Counted from the stretch's first letter, positions 1-8,569 are shown. The stretch: DNA of 64,000 nucleotides from Microvirga sesbaniae (GCF_025460805.1 NZ_JAMXFJ010000003.1:58518-122517), one strand, 5' to 3'. The notes: generated from the letters alone by a model not told the origin. Program-made: numbers and translations.

Positions 1-674
1 CCTCCGCCCAACTTGGGTTTGCCTTTTTGCCCCCCCGAGGCTCTAGGCTTCATGAGAAGGGTGAACTCACTCATCCCATAGCCCTCGATGAGAGAAACTT
101 CCGCGCCGAGACGCGACTCGCAAAAGGCGATCCACCGGTCAGGAGTCGTGCAGTATAGGCCCGGCCTCGCTTCCTGCCCGAACCCGGATTCATGAACGAA
201 GTTCACTGCGTAGCCTTTACGGCTTGTCGCAGCGAGATGCAGCAACGTCGTTTCGATGACGTGCTCCCAGTTCGGGCGCGGCAGATCGAGCATGACGTTG
301 AATATTCCGCTCGCGATGCTGTAATCCGCCGACCGTGGGCTTTCCCAGCCATGATGGAACCGGATCGCATCTCCTGACCAGCGCTTTCTTCCGCTGCGAA
401 CCATCGCGAGAGACACGTCGACTCCGAGATAATCGACGACATCCTCAGGATGATAGAGCGCGAGATAGTCGAGAAGCGCCCCATAGCCGCAACCGATGTC
501 ATTGATCGAGAATGGCGTGCCGAACTCGCAGACCTTTAGGAGCTTTCGAAAGCGCAGGGACTGCGTCGGCATGCAGCTCCAGTCGACGCCAAGAGGCGTC
601 GGCCCGAAGCGGCGAAGCCTTCTCGTGTAATACGCCGCTACTTGCCCGTAACTCTCCTCAAGTCCGCCCGGCAT
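1..674 (-). CDS. Class I SAM-dependent methyltransferase, cut by window edge
   Basis: A frame stays open on the minus strand from an ATG at 674 to the left edge, about 224 codons with no stop, so the C-terminus is missing. Residues 59-65 read DIGCGYG, the class I methyltransferase motif I that holds S-adenosylmethionine, followed by an acidic loop (LGVDVS) and a motif resembling IV-post (ASGIFNVMLDLP). The start lies 26 bases past the stop of the 194-residue gene upstream, so the two are probably co-transcribed; GTG codons at 686 and 683 are alternative starts. The substrate is unknown. The fold assignment is firm and the small-molecule target is not. Confidence 0.75.
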   Translation of the reverse strand, partial: MPGGLEESYGQVAAYYTRRLRRFGPTPLGVDWSCMPTQSLRFRKLLKVCEFGTPFSINDIGCGYGALLDYLALYHPEDVVDYLGVDVSLAMVRSGRKRWSGDAIRFHHGWESPRSADYSIASGIFNVMLDLPRPNWEHVIETTLLHLAATSRKGYAVNFVHESGFGQEARPGLYCTTPDRWIAFCESRLGAEVSLIEGYGMSEFTLLMKPRASGGQKGKPKLGG

Positions 675-699
675 CCCGTCCACCACGGAGTGTGGCCCT

Positions 700-1284
700 C
701 TACGTCCGCCGGGGCGCCTTGCGGCCGGTCTTGCTCGCGGCCTTGGTCGCCTTGCTTGCGCGAGCGGGCGCCTTTCGCGCGGCTGACGTGCTTTGTCCCG
801 TAATCCGGGGAGCGGTCTTTGGGAGCATCGGGATCGACACGACGATATGGTTCTGCTCGATGTAGAAGCGGCCCGTCGGGGCATTTCTCACAATGACTCT
901 GCGCCCGTCCTCGCTGCGGGAGTCGTGCGCCTGAAACAGGACGGGCAGTGGCCTGCGCGACGCCAGGTTCTCGACCATCATGTCCATGATGCGGTCGTTG
1001 CCGTTGACCCCGGGCATATCCGATTCGTAAGCCCCAAGGTCGCCGATCAATTGCAGCCATCTGTTGCGCGCGCGCGGGTTCCAAAACCCACCGAGGTTGA
1101 GTACCGCGACGCAGTCCCGGAGAGAGCGGCCGCGCTGGAAAATTTGGAATTCTCTCTGCAACTCGGCCATTTCCTCAATGCCCCCAAAGGCTTCCTTCGG
1201 ACCTTGAGACGGGCCGAAACGAAGGTTCATGAGGTCGAACAATCCCGAGATGAAGATATCGTCTTCTTTCATGATGCGGCCCAT
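700..1284 (-). CDS. Unknown 194-residue protein with lysine/alanine-rich tail
   Basis: I do not recognise this family. A good Shine-Dalgarno (GGAGGG, five bases before the ATG at 1284) supports the start; a second ATG follows four codons later. Residues 1-155 look globular, with an acidic N-terminus (MKEDD) and patches such as LNLGGFWNPRARNRW. Residues 160-194 are almost only K, R, A, S, T and P (for example KAPARASKATKAASKTGRKA), like the tails of histone H1-like bacterial proteins, which suggests nucleic-acid or polyanion contact. It precedes the methyltransferase in a probable two-gene unit. Nothing shows a catalytic role. Confidence 0.65.
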   Translation of the reverse strand: MGRIMKEDDIFISGLFDLMNLRFGPSQGPKEAFGGIEEMAELQREFQIFQRGRSLRDCVAVLNLGGFWNPRARNRWLQLIGDLGAYESDMPGVNGNDRIMDMMVENLASRRPLPVLFQAHDSRSEDGRRVIVRNAPTGRFYIEQNHIVVSIPMLPKTAPRITGQSTSAARKAPARASKATKAASKTGRKAPRRT

Positions 1285-1712
1285 AGGTCCCTCCGATTCC
1301 GCAGTGAAGACTTGGCGTGAATGTGTTCACGATGTGGCATCGCATCAGTCGATAAAAGAAGTGTCAAGATTAAATAGCCGATAACCCAGAGGAATGGGAG
1401 TATTTATGAACAATCAATTCTGAAGCTGTGTCTTTCATGCCGCATTGGCTGGGACCGATGCGGAAGATCGTTGGCAATAAGCCGCCACGGCAAGGTGCCA
1501 AGGGGGCCGCGCCGCGAACCGATCGCGTCGGTACGATGCCAAGCCTCGCGTAAGCCACGTCCCGGTCCACGCAGAAGAGGGTATTGTCGCGTCTCGTGTA
1601 TTCATAAGTTTAGAATCGTTCTATTGATTGATGTTTCGCATTAAAATAATTAAAAACTAAAGTATTTGACTCGCTCAGAAAAGCTCTGCTAGGCGGAAAA
1701 CTCCATCGTGAT
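1285..1712. other. Intergenic control region between unknown gene and TonB receptor
   Basis: These 428 bases separate divergent genes and contain no convincing ORF. The part next to the minus-strand gene holds a TTGACA-like element (minus strand 1367-1362) without a clear -10. Bases 1600-1680 are clearly more AT-rich than the surroundings and include the Irr-like palindrome at 1609-1625, followed by an A/T tract around 1643-1672, so the promoter of the iron receptor is most likely here. Confidence 0.6.
1609..1625. promoter_or_regulatory. Irr/ICE-like iron palindrome upstream of TonB receptor
   Basis: TTTAGAA TCG TTCTATT: two 7-base half-sites around a 3-base spacer, 6 of 7 positions symmetric. 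This resembles, from memory, the alphaproteobacterial iron control element bound by Irr. It lies about 100 bases before the receptor start in AT-rich DNA. Binding is inferred. Confidence 0.5.
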
Positions 1713-3809
1713 TTGAAAGTTTCTGTCGTGAAATTCTCCCTTGCCTTGCTGACGTCCACGGCCATTATGTTGACTTCAGGTGATGCCTTCGCCCAATCGT
1801 CAGAGGCAAGTGCCATTCAGCTCGAGGAGGTCACGGTCGAAGGGAGCAGAAGCGGGCAACAAGGGGACCTCACCGCGAGCGGGTATGTCGCGACCGCGAC
1901 CCGAAGCGCCACCAAGACGGACACGCCGATCCTCGAAACGCCCCAGTCGATCTCCACTGTCACGCAGGAGCAGCTCGAGGACCGCAAACCTCAGACTTTG
2001 CTCGATGCGGTATCCTACACGCCCGGGGTCAGAACCGGGGGCTATGGCTTCGATCCCCGATACGATGCCTTCTCCATCCGCGGCATCGATGTCACCTACA
2101 CGGGTGTGTTCCGTGACGGCCTGCGTCAGGTCAACAGTCCAAATGGGCTGTTCCGCCTCGAACCTTATGGCTTGGAGGGAATCGCCATTCTGAGAGGGCC
2201 CGCGGCTTCCATCTATGGCCCGAGCAGCACGGGAGGCATCGTCGACCTGATCTCGAAGCGTCCGACGTTTCTCCCGTTCCGCGAGGTCGAGGTCCAAACC
2301 GGATCCTACGGGCGGCTGCAGGGCAACTTCGATCTCTCGGGTCCGGCCAATGCCGACAATACGGTCTTCTACCGGCTGACCGGGCTCGTGCGGGATGCGG
2401 GAACCGAGATCGATGCGGTCAAAGACGACCGGATCTTCATCGCGCCAGCCGTCACATGGAGGCCAAACGACGCCACAACGCTGACGATCCTTGGCGAATA
2501 CATGGATTCGACGACGGGTGGCACAGCCGCCTATCTCAATGACTATGCGACCGATGCCGCCGGAAATCCGACCAGCCTTTCGATCGGCGCGACCCGCACA
2601 TTCGCCGGGGACAGGCGCTACAACGATTTCCGGCAGCAACAGGGCCGGATCGGCTACGAGTTCGAACACCGCATCAACGACATGTTCACCCTGCGCCAGC
2701 GCACGCGGTTTTCCTCGCTCGGCACCAACCAGGAATACTACTATGGCGGGTCGGGCCTCACGCGCGAGAACAACTGGGGCATCGTGTCCGATACCCACCT
2801 GGAAACCCGCCTGAGAACCGGCGCTGCCGACCACACGATCTTGACCGGCTTGGACGTCAGCCGCCTCAGCTATGTCTCCAAGCAGGGGTTCGGCATCGTT
2901 CCCATCGGGTCCGACCCGTCGCTCAACTATCGCGAGGAGCAAACGCAGACACTCGCAGGCCTCTACATCCAAGACCAGGTCAAATGGCAAAACTGGCGTC
3001 TGACTCTTGGCGGTCGCCACGATTGGCTGTCGAGTGACTTCGACACCGCGGGACTCGAGTTCGACCAGAACGACAGCAAGTTCACGGGGCGCGCCGCTCT
3101 GGGCTATGTGACCGATTTCGGTCTCGCGCCCTATGTGAGCTGGGGAACATCGTTCACGCCCAATCCGGGTACGGTCCTCGGCGGAGCGGTGGCCGAACCG
3201 ACGACGGGAGAGCAGGTCGAGGTCGGCGTGAAGTACGACCTGCCGGGGGTCAATGCCTCCCTTCGGGCGGCCGTCTTCGATATCCGGCAAGAGAATGCCG
3301 TGGTCTATCAGGTCATTGACGCCACGAACCGGCAGGTCCAGCTCGATCTGCGTTCCCAGGGCATTGAACTCGAGGGTGTCGCCTCTCTCGCCGACGGATT
3401 GAACGTCCAGGCATCGTACTCGTACATCGATGCCCGCATCGAGAAGCTGACCCCGGAAACAATCGGCAATCGGCTGACGAGCGTTCCCTATCATACGGCG
3501 GCGCTTTGGCTCGATTATACGGTCCAGGACGGGCCGGCGAGGGGGATCGGCATCGCCGGCGGGGTCCGCTATGTCGGCTCCAGCGCCGGGGACAACCTCA
3601 ACCGCCCTGTCATCGAGAACGAGCCTCGCGCCTATATCGACGCTGCGATCCGCTACGATCTGGAGAATCTCGACCCCAGCCTCAAGGGCGTGCGCTTCCA
3701 GGTGAACGCAACGAACCTGCTCGACGAGGACGGTCAGGTCTGCACATCCAACTACTGCTACTGGGACGAGGGCCGCAAGGTGATCGCCAGCCTGCGCTAC
3801 CGGTGGTGA
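1713..3809 (+). CDS. TonB-dependent siderophore receptor (FhuA/FpvA type)
   Basis: Outer-membrane ferric-siderophore receptor of about 698 residues. It has a signal peptide ending near DAFA-Q, a TonB-box-like stretch (LEEVTVEG), then a plug domain with the hallmarks TDTPILETPQSIS, a RGID stretch, RLEPYGLEGIAILRGPA and GGIVDLISKRP. A 22-strand barrel follows, ending in RYRW with the terminal aromatic expected of barrel proteins. No ATG fits: the frame opens with TTG at 1713 and the signal peptide could equally start at GTG 1728. An Irr-like palindrome lies upstream and a siderophore permease follows with stop/start contact, so receptor and permease form one import route. The ligand cannot be read from sequence. 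Confidence 0.9.
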   Translation: MKVSVVKFSLALLTSTAIMLTSGDAFAQSSEASAIQLEEVTVEGSRSGQQGDLTASGYVATATRSATKTDTPILETPQSISTVTQEQLEDRKPQTLLDAVSYTPGVRTGGYGFDPRYDAFSIRGIDVTYTGVFRDGLRQVNSPNGLFRLEPYGLEGIAILRGPAASIYGPSSTGGIVDLISKRPTFLPFREVEVQTGSYGRLQGNFDLSGPANADNTVFYRLTGLVRDAGTEIDAVKDDRIFIAPAVTWRPNDATTLTILGEYMDSTTGGTAAYLNDYATDAAGNPTSLSIGATRTFAGDRRYNDFRQQQGRIGYEFEHRINDMFTLRQRTRFSSLGTNQEYYYGGSGLTRENNWGIVSDTHLETRLRTGAADHTILTGLDVSRLSYVSKQGFGIVPIGSDPSLNYREEQTQTLAGLYIQDQVKWQNWRLTLGGRHDWLSSDFDTAGLEFDQNDSKFTGRAALGYVTDFGLAPYVSWGTSFTPNPGTVLGGAVAEPTTGEQVEVGVKYDLPGVNASLRAAVFDIRQENAVVYQVIDATNRQVQLDLRSQGIELEGVASLADGLNVQASYSYIDARIEKLTPETIGNRLTSVPYHTAALWLDYTVQDGPARGIGIAGGVRYVGSSAGDNLNRPVIENEPRAYIDAAIRYDLENLDPSLKGVRFQVNATNLLDEDGQVCTSNYCYWDEGRKVIASLRYRW

Positions 3810-3811
3810 CG

Positions 3812-5092
3812 ATGACTGCAACAGGAGTGCCGCTCAGCCGGAGTTCCGGCTCCCCGCTCGCCGTCATCCTTGCGATCGGAGGACTCTATGTCGGCCAGAG
3901 CATCATCGGAGGCGTGACCTTCAGTGCTCTTCCCACCGTGCTTCGTGACCGCGGGTTTCCTCTTGACCAGATCGGGCTGACCTATATCGCAGTTCTGCCT
4001 TGGGTGCTGAAGTTCCTCTGGGCTCCAGCGGTCGAGCGGTTTCGTCTGCCGCCCGCAGGGTCAAGCCGCTCACGATCCATCGTTCTGACCGGAGGGCTGA
4101 TCTCCGGCATTTGCTTCCTCCTGGCAGCGTTCATCGGCCCGACCAGCTTCGTGCCGCTGATGGCCCTGTTCGTGGTCGTCGCCTTTGCCGCCTCGACGGC
4201 GGACATCGCATGCGACGGCCATGCCGTGGAAAGCCTTTCCATCCGATACCATGGCTGGGGCAACGCCGCACAGGTGGGAGGCGCGTATCTCGGCTCCGCG
4301 ATCGGTTCCGGTCTTTTCCTTGTCCTTGTGGCGCAGTTCGATTGGCCGTTGGCCATGATCGCCATGGCGACGCTGCTCGTGCTGCTCGGTCTGCCCTTCG
4401 TCCTGTCACCCGCACCCATCCCGAACGGCGGGCGATCCCACCACCCCTCTCTGCGCGACGCGCTGAACCGCGCCGAGATGCGCAAGGGGCTCGGGCTCGC
4501 CGCTCTTTACGCGGTCTCGCAAAAGTGGGGCTTGGCGATGCTCGGGCCTTTCCTGATCGATTCCGGTCTCGATCTCGGCGCCCTGGGAATGATCAATGGA
4601 GCCGGAGGGATGATTATCGGATTCGGATGTGCGGTGCTGGGCGGAGGTCTGGTCCGACTCTGGGGCTCGCGATCCGTGATGATCATTGCGCTCGTCCTGC
4701 AGGCCATCGCCCTCTCCGGTCTTGCGGCCGTCGCCGTCACAGGAGGAGGCTCGCGCGGCCTTCTGCTCTGCCTCGCGCTCGCAAGTTCGTCCGCCATCAT
4801 GGCGTTTGGGTTCGTGGCCCTTTATGCCCAGTTCATGGCGCTCGCGGACCCGCGTCAGGCAGGGATCGACTTCACGCTGCTGCAATGCATGGATGCGCTC
4901 GTCAGCATGGCCGGCGGCATGGGAGCGGGCTGGATCGCACAACATTACGGCTATGGTGCCTGCTTCGGGCTGTCCGCATTCCTCGCGCTGCTGGCAACAC
5001 TGCCGGTGAGTCTCCTGAGTGCGAGGCCCAAGAGGCTGGAAGGGGCAACGACCCGTCATCAGCCCGGGCGTCCGCTCACGCAGCGATCCTGA
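3812..5092 (+). CDS. RhtX/FptX-like MFS siderophore permease
   Basis: Inner-membrane major facilitator of about 426 residues with roughly twelve hydrophobic segments. The start (GGLYVGQSIIGGVTFSALP) and PWVLKFLWAP segment resemble AmpG/RhtX/FptX proteins, which take a ferric siderophore across the inner membrane as a single polypeptide instead of an ABC system. The ATG at 3812 lies two bases after the receptor stop; a GTG at 3806 would overlap that stop. This tight coupling to a TonB receptor is the main reason for the siderophore call over AmpG (muropeptide) function. The protein ends in a short basic tail. Confidence 0.8.
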   Translation: MTATGVPLSRSSGSPLAVILAIGGLYVGQSIIGGVTFSALPTVLRDRGFPLDQIGLTYIAVLPWVLKFLWAPAVERFRLPPAGSSRSRSIVLTGGLISGICFLLAAFIGPTSFVPLMALFVVVAFAASTADIACDGHAVESLSIRYHGWGNAAQVGGAYLGSAIGSGLFLVLVAQFDWPLAMIAMATLLVLLGLPFVLSPAPIPNGGRSHHPSLRDALNRAEMRKGLGLAALYAVSQKWGLAMLGPFLIDSGLDLGALGMINGAGGMIIGFGCAVLGGGLVRLWGSRSVMIIALVLQAIALSGLAAVAVTGGGSRGLLLCLALASSSAIMAFGFVALYAQFMALADPRQAGIDFTLLQCMDALVSMAGGMGAGWIAQHYGYGACFGLSAFLALLATLPVSLLSARPKRLEGATTRHQPGRPLTQRS

Positions 5093-5364
5093 CGGCGAGC
5101 GCACCGCAACCTGGAGGCATGGTGCTGGAGGCCGTGCGACGATCCTTCGCAGACCCGGGGCGCCTGGGACCGCAAAGGTCCTGCGGGGCGCCGATTGCGC
5201 TTGGAGGATATTAGGACTAAATATCTCAACGAACCCTCCGGCCGAATTGCCGCTTCGGCAATGGCGATCAGCCTCAAAGACGACATTCGCCCCGTGTATC
5301 GGCAGAGCCGGCAAGAGGCCGCGTCGTTGTGCCCTCCAACCTGAAAGTCTCCCGGTAACGGACA
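5093..5364. other. Gap with two small hairpins between permease and RTX gene
   Basis: No gene seen. A stem ATTGCCG-CTT-CGGCAAT lies at 5244-5260, and a GATATT/AATATC inverted repeat lies about 25 bases before it. Neither is followed by a T-run, so termination of the permease unit here is only possible. Confidence 0.35.
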
Positions 5365-6945
5365 ATGGCGGTCGTTGCATTCTATAGCGCTCTGCGTCCG
5401 GGATTTCGCTTGAAGGATTTCTTCACGACCATTGTCGGAGAAGTCAGCATTGCAGCAGGGTCGAACTGGGAGACCGCCCGCTTCCAGGTGAATGTGGATC
5501 ATGTGATGGTCGATGTTCTCTATGGAGATCCCGTCGTGTCTGAAGCGGGGGGACGGGTCGCCTCTATCGAATTCAGTCTGAACGGCAATCTCTGGCTGAC
5601 TTATGGAGAACGGGGCGGCTTGCCTCTGTTCGAATATACCGGGCTTTCCAGCTTTCAGGAGCAAGGTGCTGCGGTTCTCGATGCAATCATGGCAGGCGCC
5701 GACCAACTCACCGGGTCTTCGAACGGTGATTATCTCGAGGGATTCGCCGGAGACGATCGACTCGACGGCGGAGCGGGTGCGGATACGCTGGACGGCGGAT
5801 CCGGCAACGACACCTACTTCATCGACAGTCGGGACGATCGCATTTTCGAGGCTTCTGGCGGAGGCCGCGACATCGTGTGGAGCACCGTCAGCTACGCCCT
5901 GGCGGCGGATGTGGAGATCGAGGAACTGCGTGCGGCGGACGATGTGAGTTCCCTTTCTCTGATCGGCAGCGACTTCGCGAACCTGATCGTCGGGACCTCG
6001 GGTGACGACGAGCTCGATGGCAAGGGCGGCACCGACGTCCTGACCGGGCGGCAGGGAAACGATCTGTACATTGTCGACACTCCCTGGGATCTGGTCCGGG
6101 AAGAGATCGGCCAGGGATACGACACGGTCATCACGCAGGTCTCGTTCACCTTGAACGCCAATGTCGAAGTCCTGAAAGCCGCCGGCGGCTCCTCTCCCGT
6201 CTCTCTCGCAGGCAATGAGCTCTCGAACGAGATTTTCGGCAACAGCGGCGCCAACCTCATCCAAGGCTTCGACGGGGAGGACCGGCTTTACGGCGATGGT
6301 GGCGACGACATCATCGATGGGGGCCTGGGGCAGGACCTTCTGTACGGAGGAATAGGCAACGACCTGATGTCGGGGCAGGATGGGAACGACGTTCTCTACG
6401 GGGACACGGGCAACGACACGATGGATGGTGGTGCCGGCCATGACCGTCTCTACGGCGGTACGGACAGCAATTGGCTCATCGGACAGAGCGGCGACGATAC
6501 CCTCTATGGAGGAGTGCACACCGATACCCTGCAGGGTGGCGAAGGAATCGATCGGCTTTACGGTGACGCCGGGAACGATCTTCTCGATGGCGGCGCCGGC
6601 AAGGACACCCTCGCCGGCGGTTGGGGCCGAGACACTTTCCTGTTCAGGAACGCGCTCAATGCCAAGACCAACGTGGATACGATCACGGATTTCAACGTGA
6701 AGGACGATACGATCCGTCTGGAGAACAGCATCTTCAAGAAGCTGCGGAAGACAGGCAAATTGCACTCGGACCATTTCACCGTCGGGAGCAATTCGCACGA
6801 TGCCAATGATTACCTGATCTATAACAAAAAGAACGGCTCCCTGTCCTATGACGCAGACGGATCGGGATCCAAGGACAGACCCATCCTCTTCTTCAAGCTG
6901 AAGTCAGGTCTCGACATCACGGAGAAGGATTTCTTCGTCATTTAG
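5365..6945 (+). CDS. RTX-repeat calcium-binding secreted protein
   Basis: A 526-residue protein with no N-terminal signal peptide. Residues 1-105 are a non-repetitive head. From about residue 110 come many nonapeptide repeats of the form GGxGxDxLx (GDDRLDGGAGADTLDGGSGN and similar), in three blocks split by linkers of the type YFIDSRDD...TVSYALAADVE and SLAGNELSNEIFGN. The C-terminus (TITDFNVKDDTIRLENSIF ... KDFFVI) is typical of type I secretion substrates of the M10/serralysin C-terminal type. The repeats fold as Ca2+-binding beta-rolls outside the cell. No enzyme domain and no secretion genes are visible nearby. No clear Shine-Dalgarno precedes the ATG. Confidence 0.85.
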   Translation: MAVVAFYSALRPGFRLKDFFTTIVGEVSIAAGSNWETARFQVNVDHVMVDVLYGDPVVSEAGGRVASIEFSLNGNLWLTYGERGGLPLFEYTGLSSFQEQGAAVLDAIMAGADQLTGSSNGDYLEGFAGDDRLDGGAGADTLDGGSGNDTYFIDSRDDRIFEASGGGRDIVWSTVSYALAADVEIEELRAADDVSSLSLIGSDFANLIVGTSGDDELDGKGGTDVLTGRQGNDLYIVDTPWDLVREEIGQGYDTVITQVSFTLNANVEVLKAAGGSSPVSLAGNELSNEIFGNSGANLIQGFDGEDRLYGDGGDDIIDGGLGQDLLYGGIGNDLMSGQDGNDVLYGDTGNDTMDGGAGHDRLYGGTDSNWLIGQSGDDTLYGGVHTDTLQGGEGIDRLYGDAGNDLLDGGAGKDTLAGGWGRDTFLFRNALNAKTNVDTITDFNVKDDTIRLENSIFKKLRKTGKLHSDHFTVGSNSHDANDYLIYNKKNGSLSYDADGSGSKDRPILFFKLKSGLDITEKDFFVI

Positions 6946-7011
6946 AGCATCGGACGGACCCAGAGGGCCGCGTCAGCGACCCAGCGGGCCACGCTAGTGA
7001 AAAGTGGACCC
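6945..7011. repeat. Decayed copy of GCATCGGAC...AAAAGTGGAC intergenic repeat
   Basis: GAGCATCGGACG at 6945-6956 and GTGAAAAGTGGACCC near 6997-7011 are the same words that form the palindromes at 59494-59533 and 61064-61113, here separated and no longer symmetric. The repeat begins at the stop codon of the RTX gene. Confidence 0.45.
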
Positions 7012-7048
7012 GTGAACCGCCTGTGGCGCCGTCGCGCGAAGCCATTCG

Positions 7049-7516
7049 TCATTCCCTCGCTTGGCAGACATCCACCCAGTCGGCGCCGACGAGCTCAGCC
7101 ATCCTTAAGGGGTTGATGCGGACGGCCGTATGGATCGAGCCGGCCGCCGGAACGACTTCTTCGAAAGTCTTCAGGGAAATGTCGCAATAGACCGGCAGCG
7201 GTGTTGCCAACCCGAAAGGGCAGACCCCGCCGACCGGATGACCCGTGAGAGCCTGAACCTGTTCGGCGTCCAGCATGGATGCCTTGCCGCCGAAAGTGGC
7301 CTTGACCTTGCGGTTATCCAGTCGAGCCGTGCCGCTCGTGACCACCAGGAAGCTCTTTTCTCCCACTCGCAGGGAGAGGGTCTTGGCGATTTTCTCCGGC
7401 TCGACACCGTGCGCCTCCGCCGCCTGAGCCACGGTGGCGGTGCTGGTCTGCATTTCGATGATTCGAAGGTCCGGTGCATGACGAGCCAGAAATGCACGAA
7501 CGGATTCAAGGCTCAT
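7049..7516 (-). CDS. YbaK/EbsC-family aminoacyl-tRNA deacylase
   Basis: A 155-residue single-domain protein of the YbaK/ProX trans-editing superfamily, which hydrolyses mischarged aminoacyl-tRNAs in the cytoplasm. Visible hallmarks are the AKTLSLRVGEKSFLVVTSG strand, the lysine-bearing RKVKATFGGKASM segment, and the GHPVGGVCPFGLA loop followed by VYCDISL. I chose the ATG at 7516 (MSLESVRAFL) because upstream residues from the longer frame are not family-like. Which tRNA it proofreads (Cys-tRNAPro, Ala-tRNAPro or another) cannot be told from these motifs. It stands alone between repeats. Confidence 0.85.
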   Translation of the reverse strand: MSLESVRAFLARHAPDLRIIEMQTSTATVAQAAEAHGVEPEKIAKTLSLRVGEKSFLVVTSGTARLDNRKVKATFGGKASMLDAEQVQALTGHPVGGVCPFGLATPLPVYCDISLKTFEEVVPAAGSIHTAVRINPLRMAELVGADWVDVCQARE

Positions 7517-7613
7517 AGACAGGTACTCCATCGATGGAAGACGAGAGGACGGGCATGCCACAGCAAGACACCGGTCGCGAGATGCCAGGACAAGGGACGC
7601 TCGACCCGGCGCG

Positions 7614-7708
7614 TTAGAGCTGTTTCCACTGGCGTGGAATCACCTCTCGTCCTGGCTGTGCCGCATTTTTGACGGCGAACCGGATCCACTTCGCCGAAAA
7701 ATGCTCTG
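7614..7708. repeat. 95-base dispersed repeat, copy 1
   Basis: This stretch matches the reverse complement of 23480-23574 over its length. It contains two palindromic cores: TTCCACTGGCGTGGAA, and GGCGAA...TTCGCC flanked by GCATTTTT/AAAAATGC, so it can fold into two hairpins. It lies between two co-oriented minus-strand genes. Confidence 0.75.
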
Positions 7709-7714
7709 GAATCT

Positions 7715-8569
7715 CTACCGGTCTCCATCGGGGTAGTCGGCTGAAAGGCTTGTCTCCGACCAAGCGTCGATCTCTGCGAGCGTCTCCTTCAGCTTCTCCC
7801 GAATGCCATCAAGCGCAATCGCGCCCAACACCAGGTGCTTGGGTGGATTGCTCGATTCGACCGCCTTGATGATGGCCTCGGCCGCCCGCACCGGATCGCC
7901 GGGCTGCTTTCCGCTGTAATTGGCCGTCGTTTCCAGGCGGACTCCAACCGTATCCCGGTAGTCTTCGAGGGTCGGCCGTCGCTGCTGGAGGGAGCGCCCG
8001 GCCCAATCGGTCCGAAAGGGTCCGGGTTCGACACACGTCACCTTGATCCCGAGTGGGGCGACCTCTTTGGCCAGGGCGTCCGACAGGCCCTCCACCGCGT
8101 GCTTTGTCGCGGCGTAATAGCCCGAACCAGGATAGCCGATGAACCCGGCTTGCGACGAGATGTTGACGATATGCCCACGCCGCCGGGCTCGCATGCCGGG
8201 CAGCACGGCACGGGTCATGGCCGCGAGGCCGAAGACGTTGGTCTCGAACTGGGCGCGGATCTCTTCATCGGTGCCCTCCTCGATGGAAGCCTGATATCCA
8301 TAGCCGGCGTTGTTCACGAGCACGTCGATCGACCCGAAGCGCGCCTCTGCTTCGCTCACGGCGGCCTTGATGTCTTCATCGCTGGTCACATCGAGCGAGA
8401 CGGCGAGAGCCTTGTCTTCATAGCCCCGGGTCAGATCCTCGACACGCCCGACGTCTCGCGCCGTTACCACGGCACGCCAGCCCCGCTTCAGCACCAATTG
8501 GGCGAGTTCCCGCCCGAACCCGGTGGAGCAGCCGGTGATGAACCAAACGGGATTCTCGGTGAGCGGCAT
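7715..8569 (-). CDS. Short-chain dehydrogenase/reductase
   Basis: A 284-residue classical-type SDR. The nucleotide-binding TGCSTGFG lies near residue 13, the NNAGYG motif near residue 88, and the catalytic Ser (NISSQAG) with YYAATK are present. The N-terminal WFITGCSTGFGRELA and C-terminal extension resemble the retinol-dehydrogenase/YbbO-like oxidoreductases found widely in bacteria. The substrate is unknown. The gene is isolated: a dispersed repeat lies 3' of it and a 116-base gap separates it from the cyclase gene upstream, so it may or may not belong to the peptide module. Confidence 0.85.
   Translation of the reverse strand: MPLTENPVWFITGCSTGFGRELAQLVLKRGWRAVVTARDVGRVEDLTRGYEDKALAVSLDVTSDEDIKAAVSEAEARFGSIDVLVNNAGYGYQASIEEGTDEEIRAQFETNVFGLAAMTRAVLPGMRARRRGHIVNISSQAGFIGYPGSGYYAATKHAVEGLSDALAKEVAPLGIKVTCVEPGPFRTDWAGRSLQQRRPTLEDYRDTVGVRLETTANYSGKQPGDPVRAAEAIIKAVESSNPPKHLVLGAIALDGIREKLKETLAEIDAWSETSLSADYPDGDR

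Noticed and set aside
1370-1570. A 66-codon minus-strand frame in the first intergenic region
   Set aside because: No ribosome site, no recognisable sequence, and it overlaps the probable promoter region.
3506-3811. An N-terminal extension of the MFS permease frame
   Set aside because: The extension lies inside the receptor gene, is arginine-rich and lacks membrane segments; the family N-terminus begins after 3812.
1800-3821. Long antisense frame opposite the first TonB receptor
   Set aside because: Composition is arginine/aspartate/valine-rich without motifs, while the sense frame is a clear receptor.
5700-6640. Regular DNA repeats suggesting a repeat array or CRISPR
   Set aside because: The periodicity is in codons of GGxGxDxL nonapeptides; there are no conserved DNA repeats with unique spacers.
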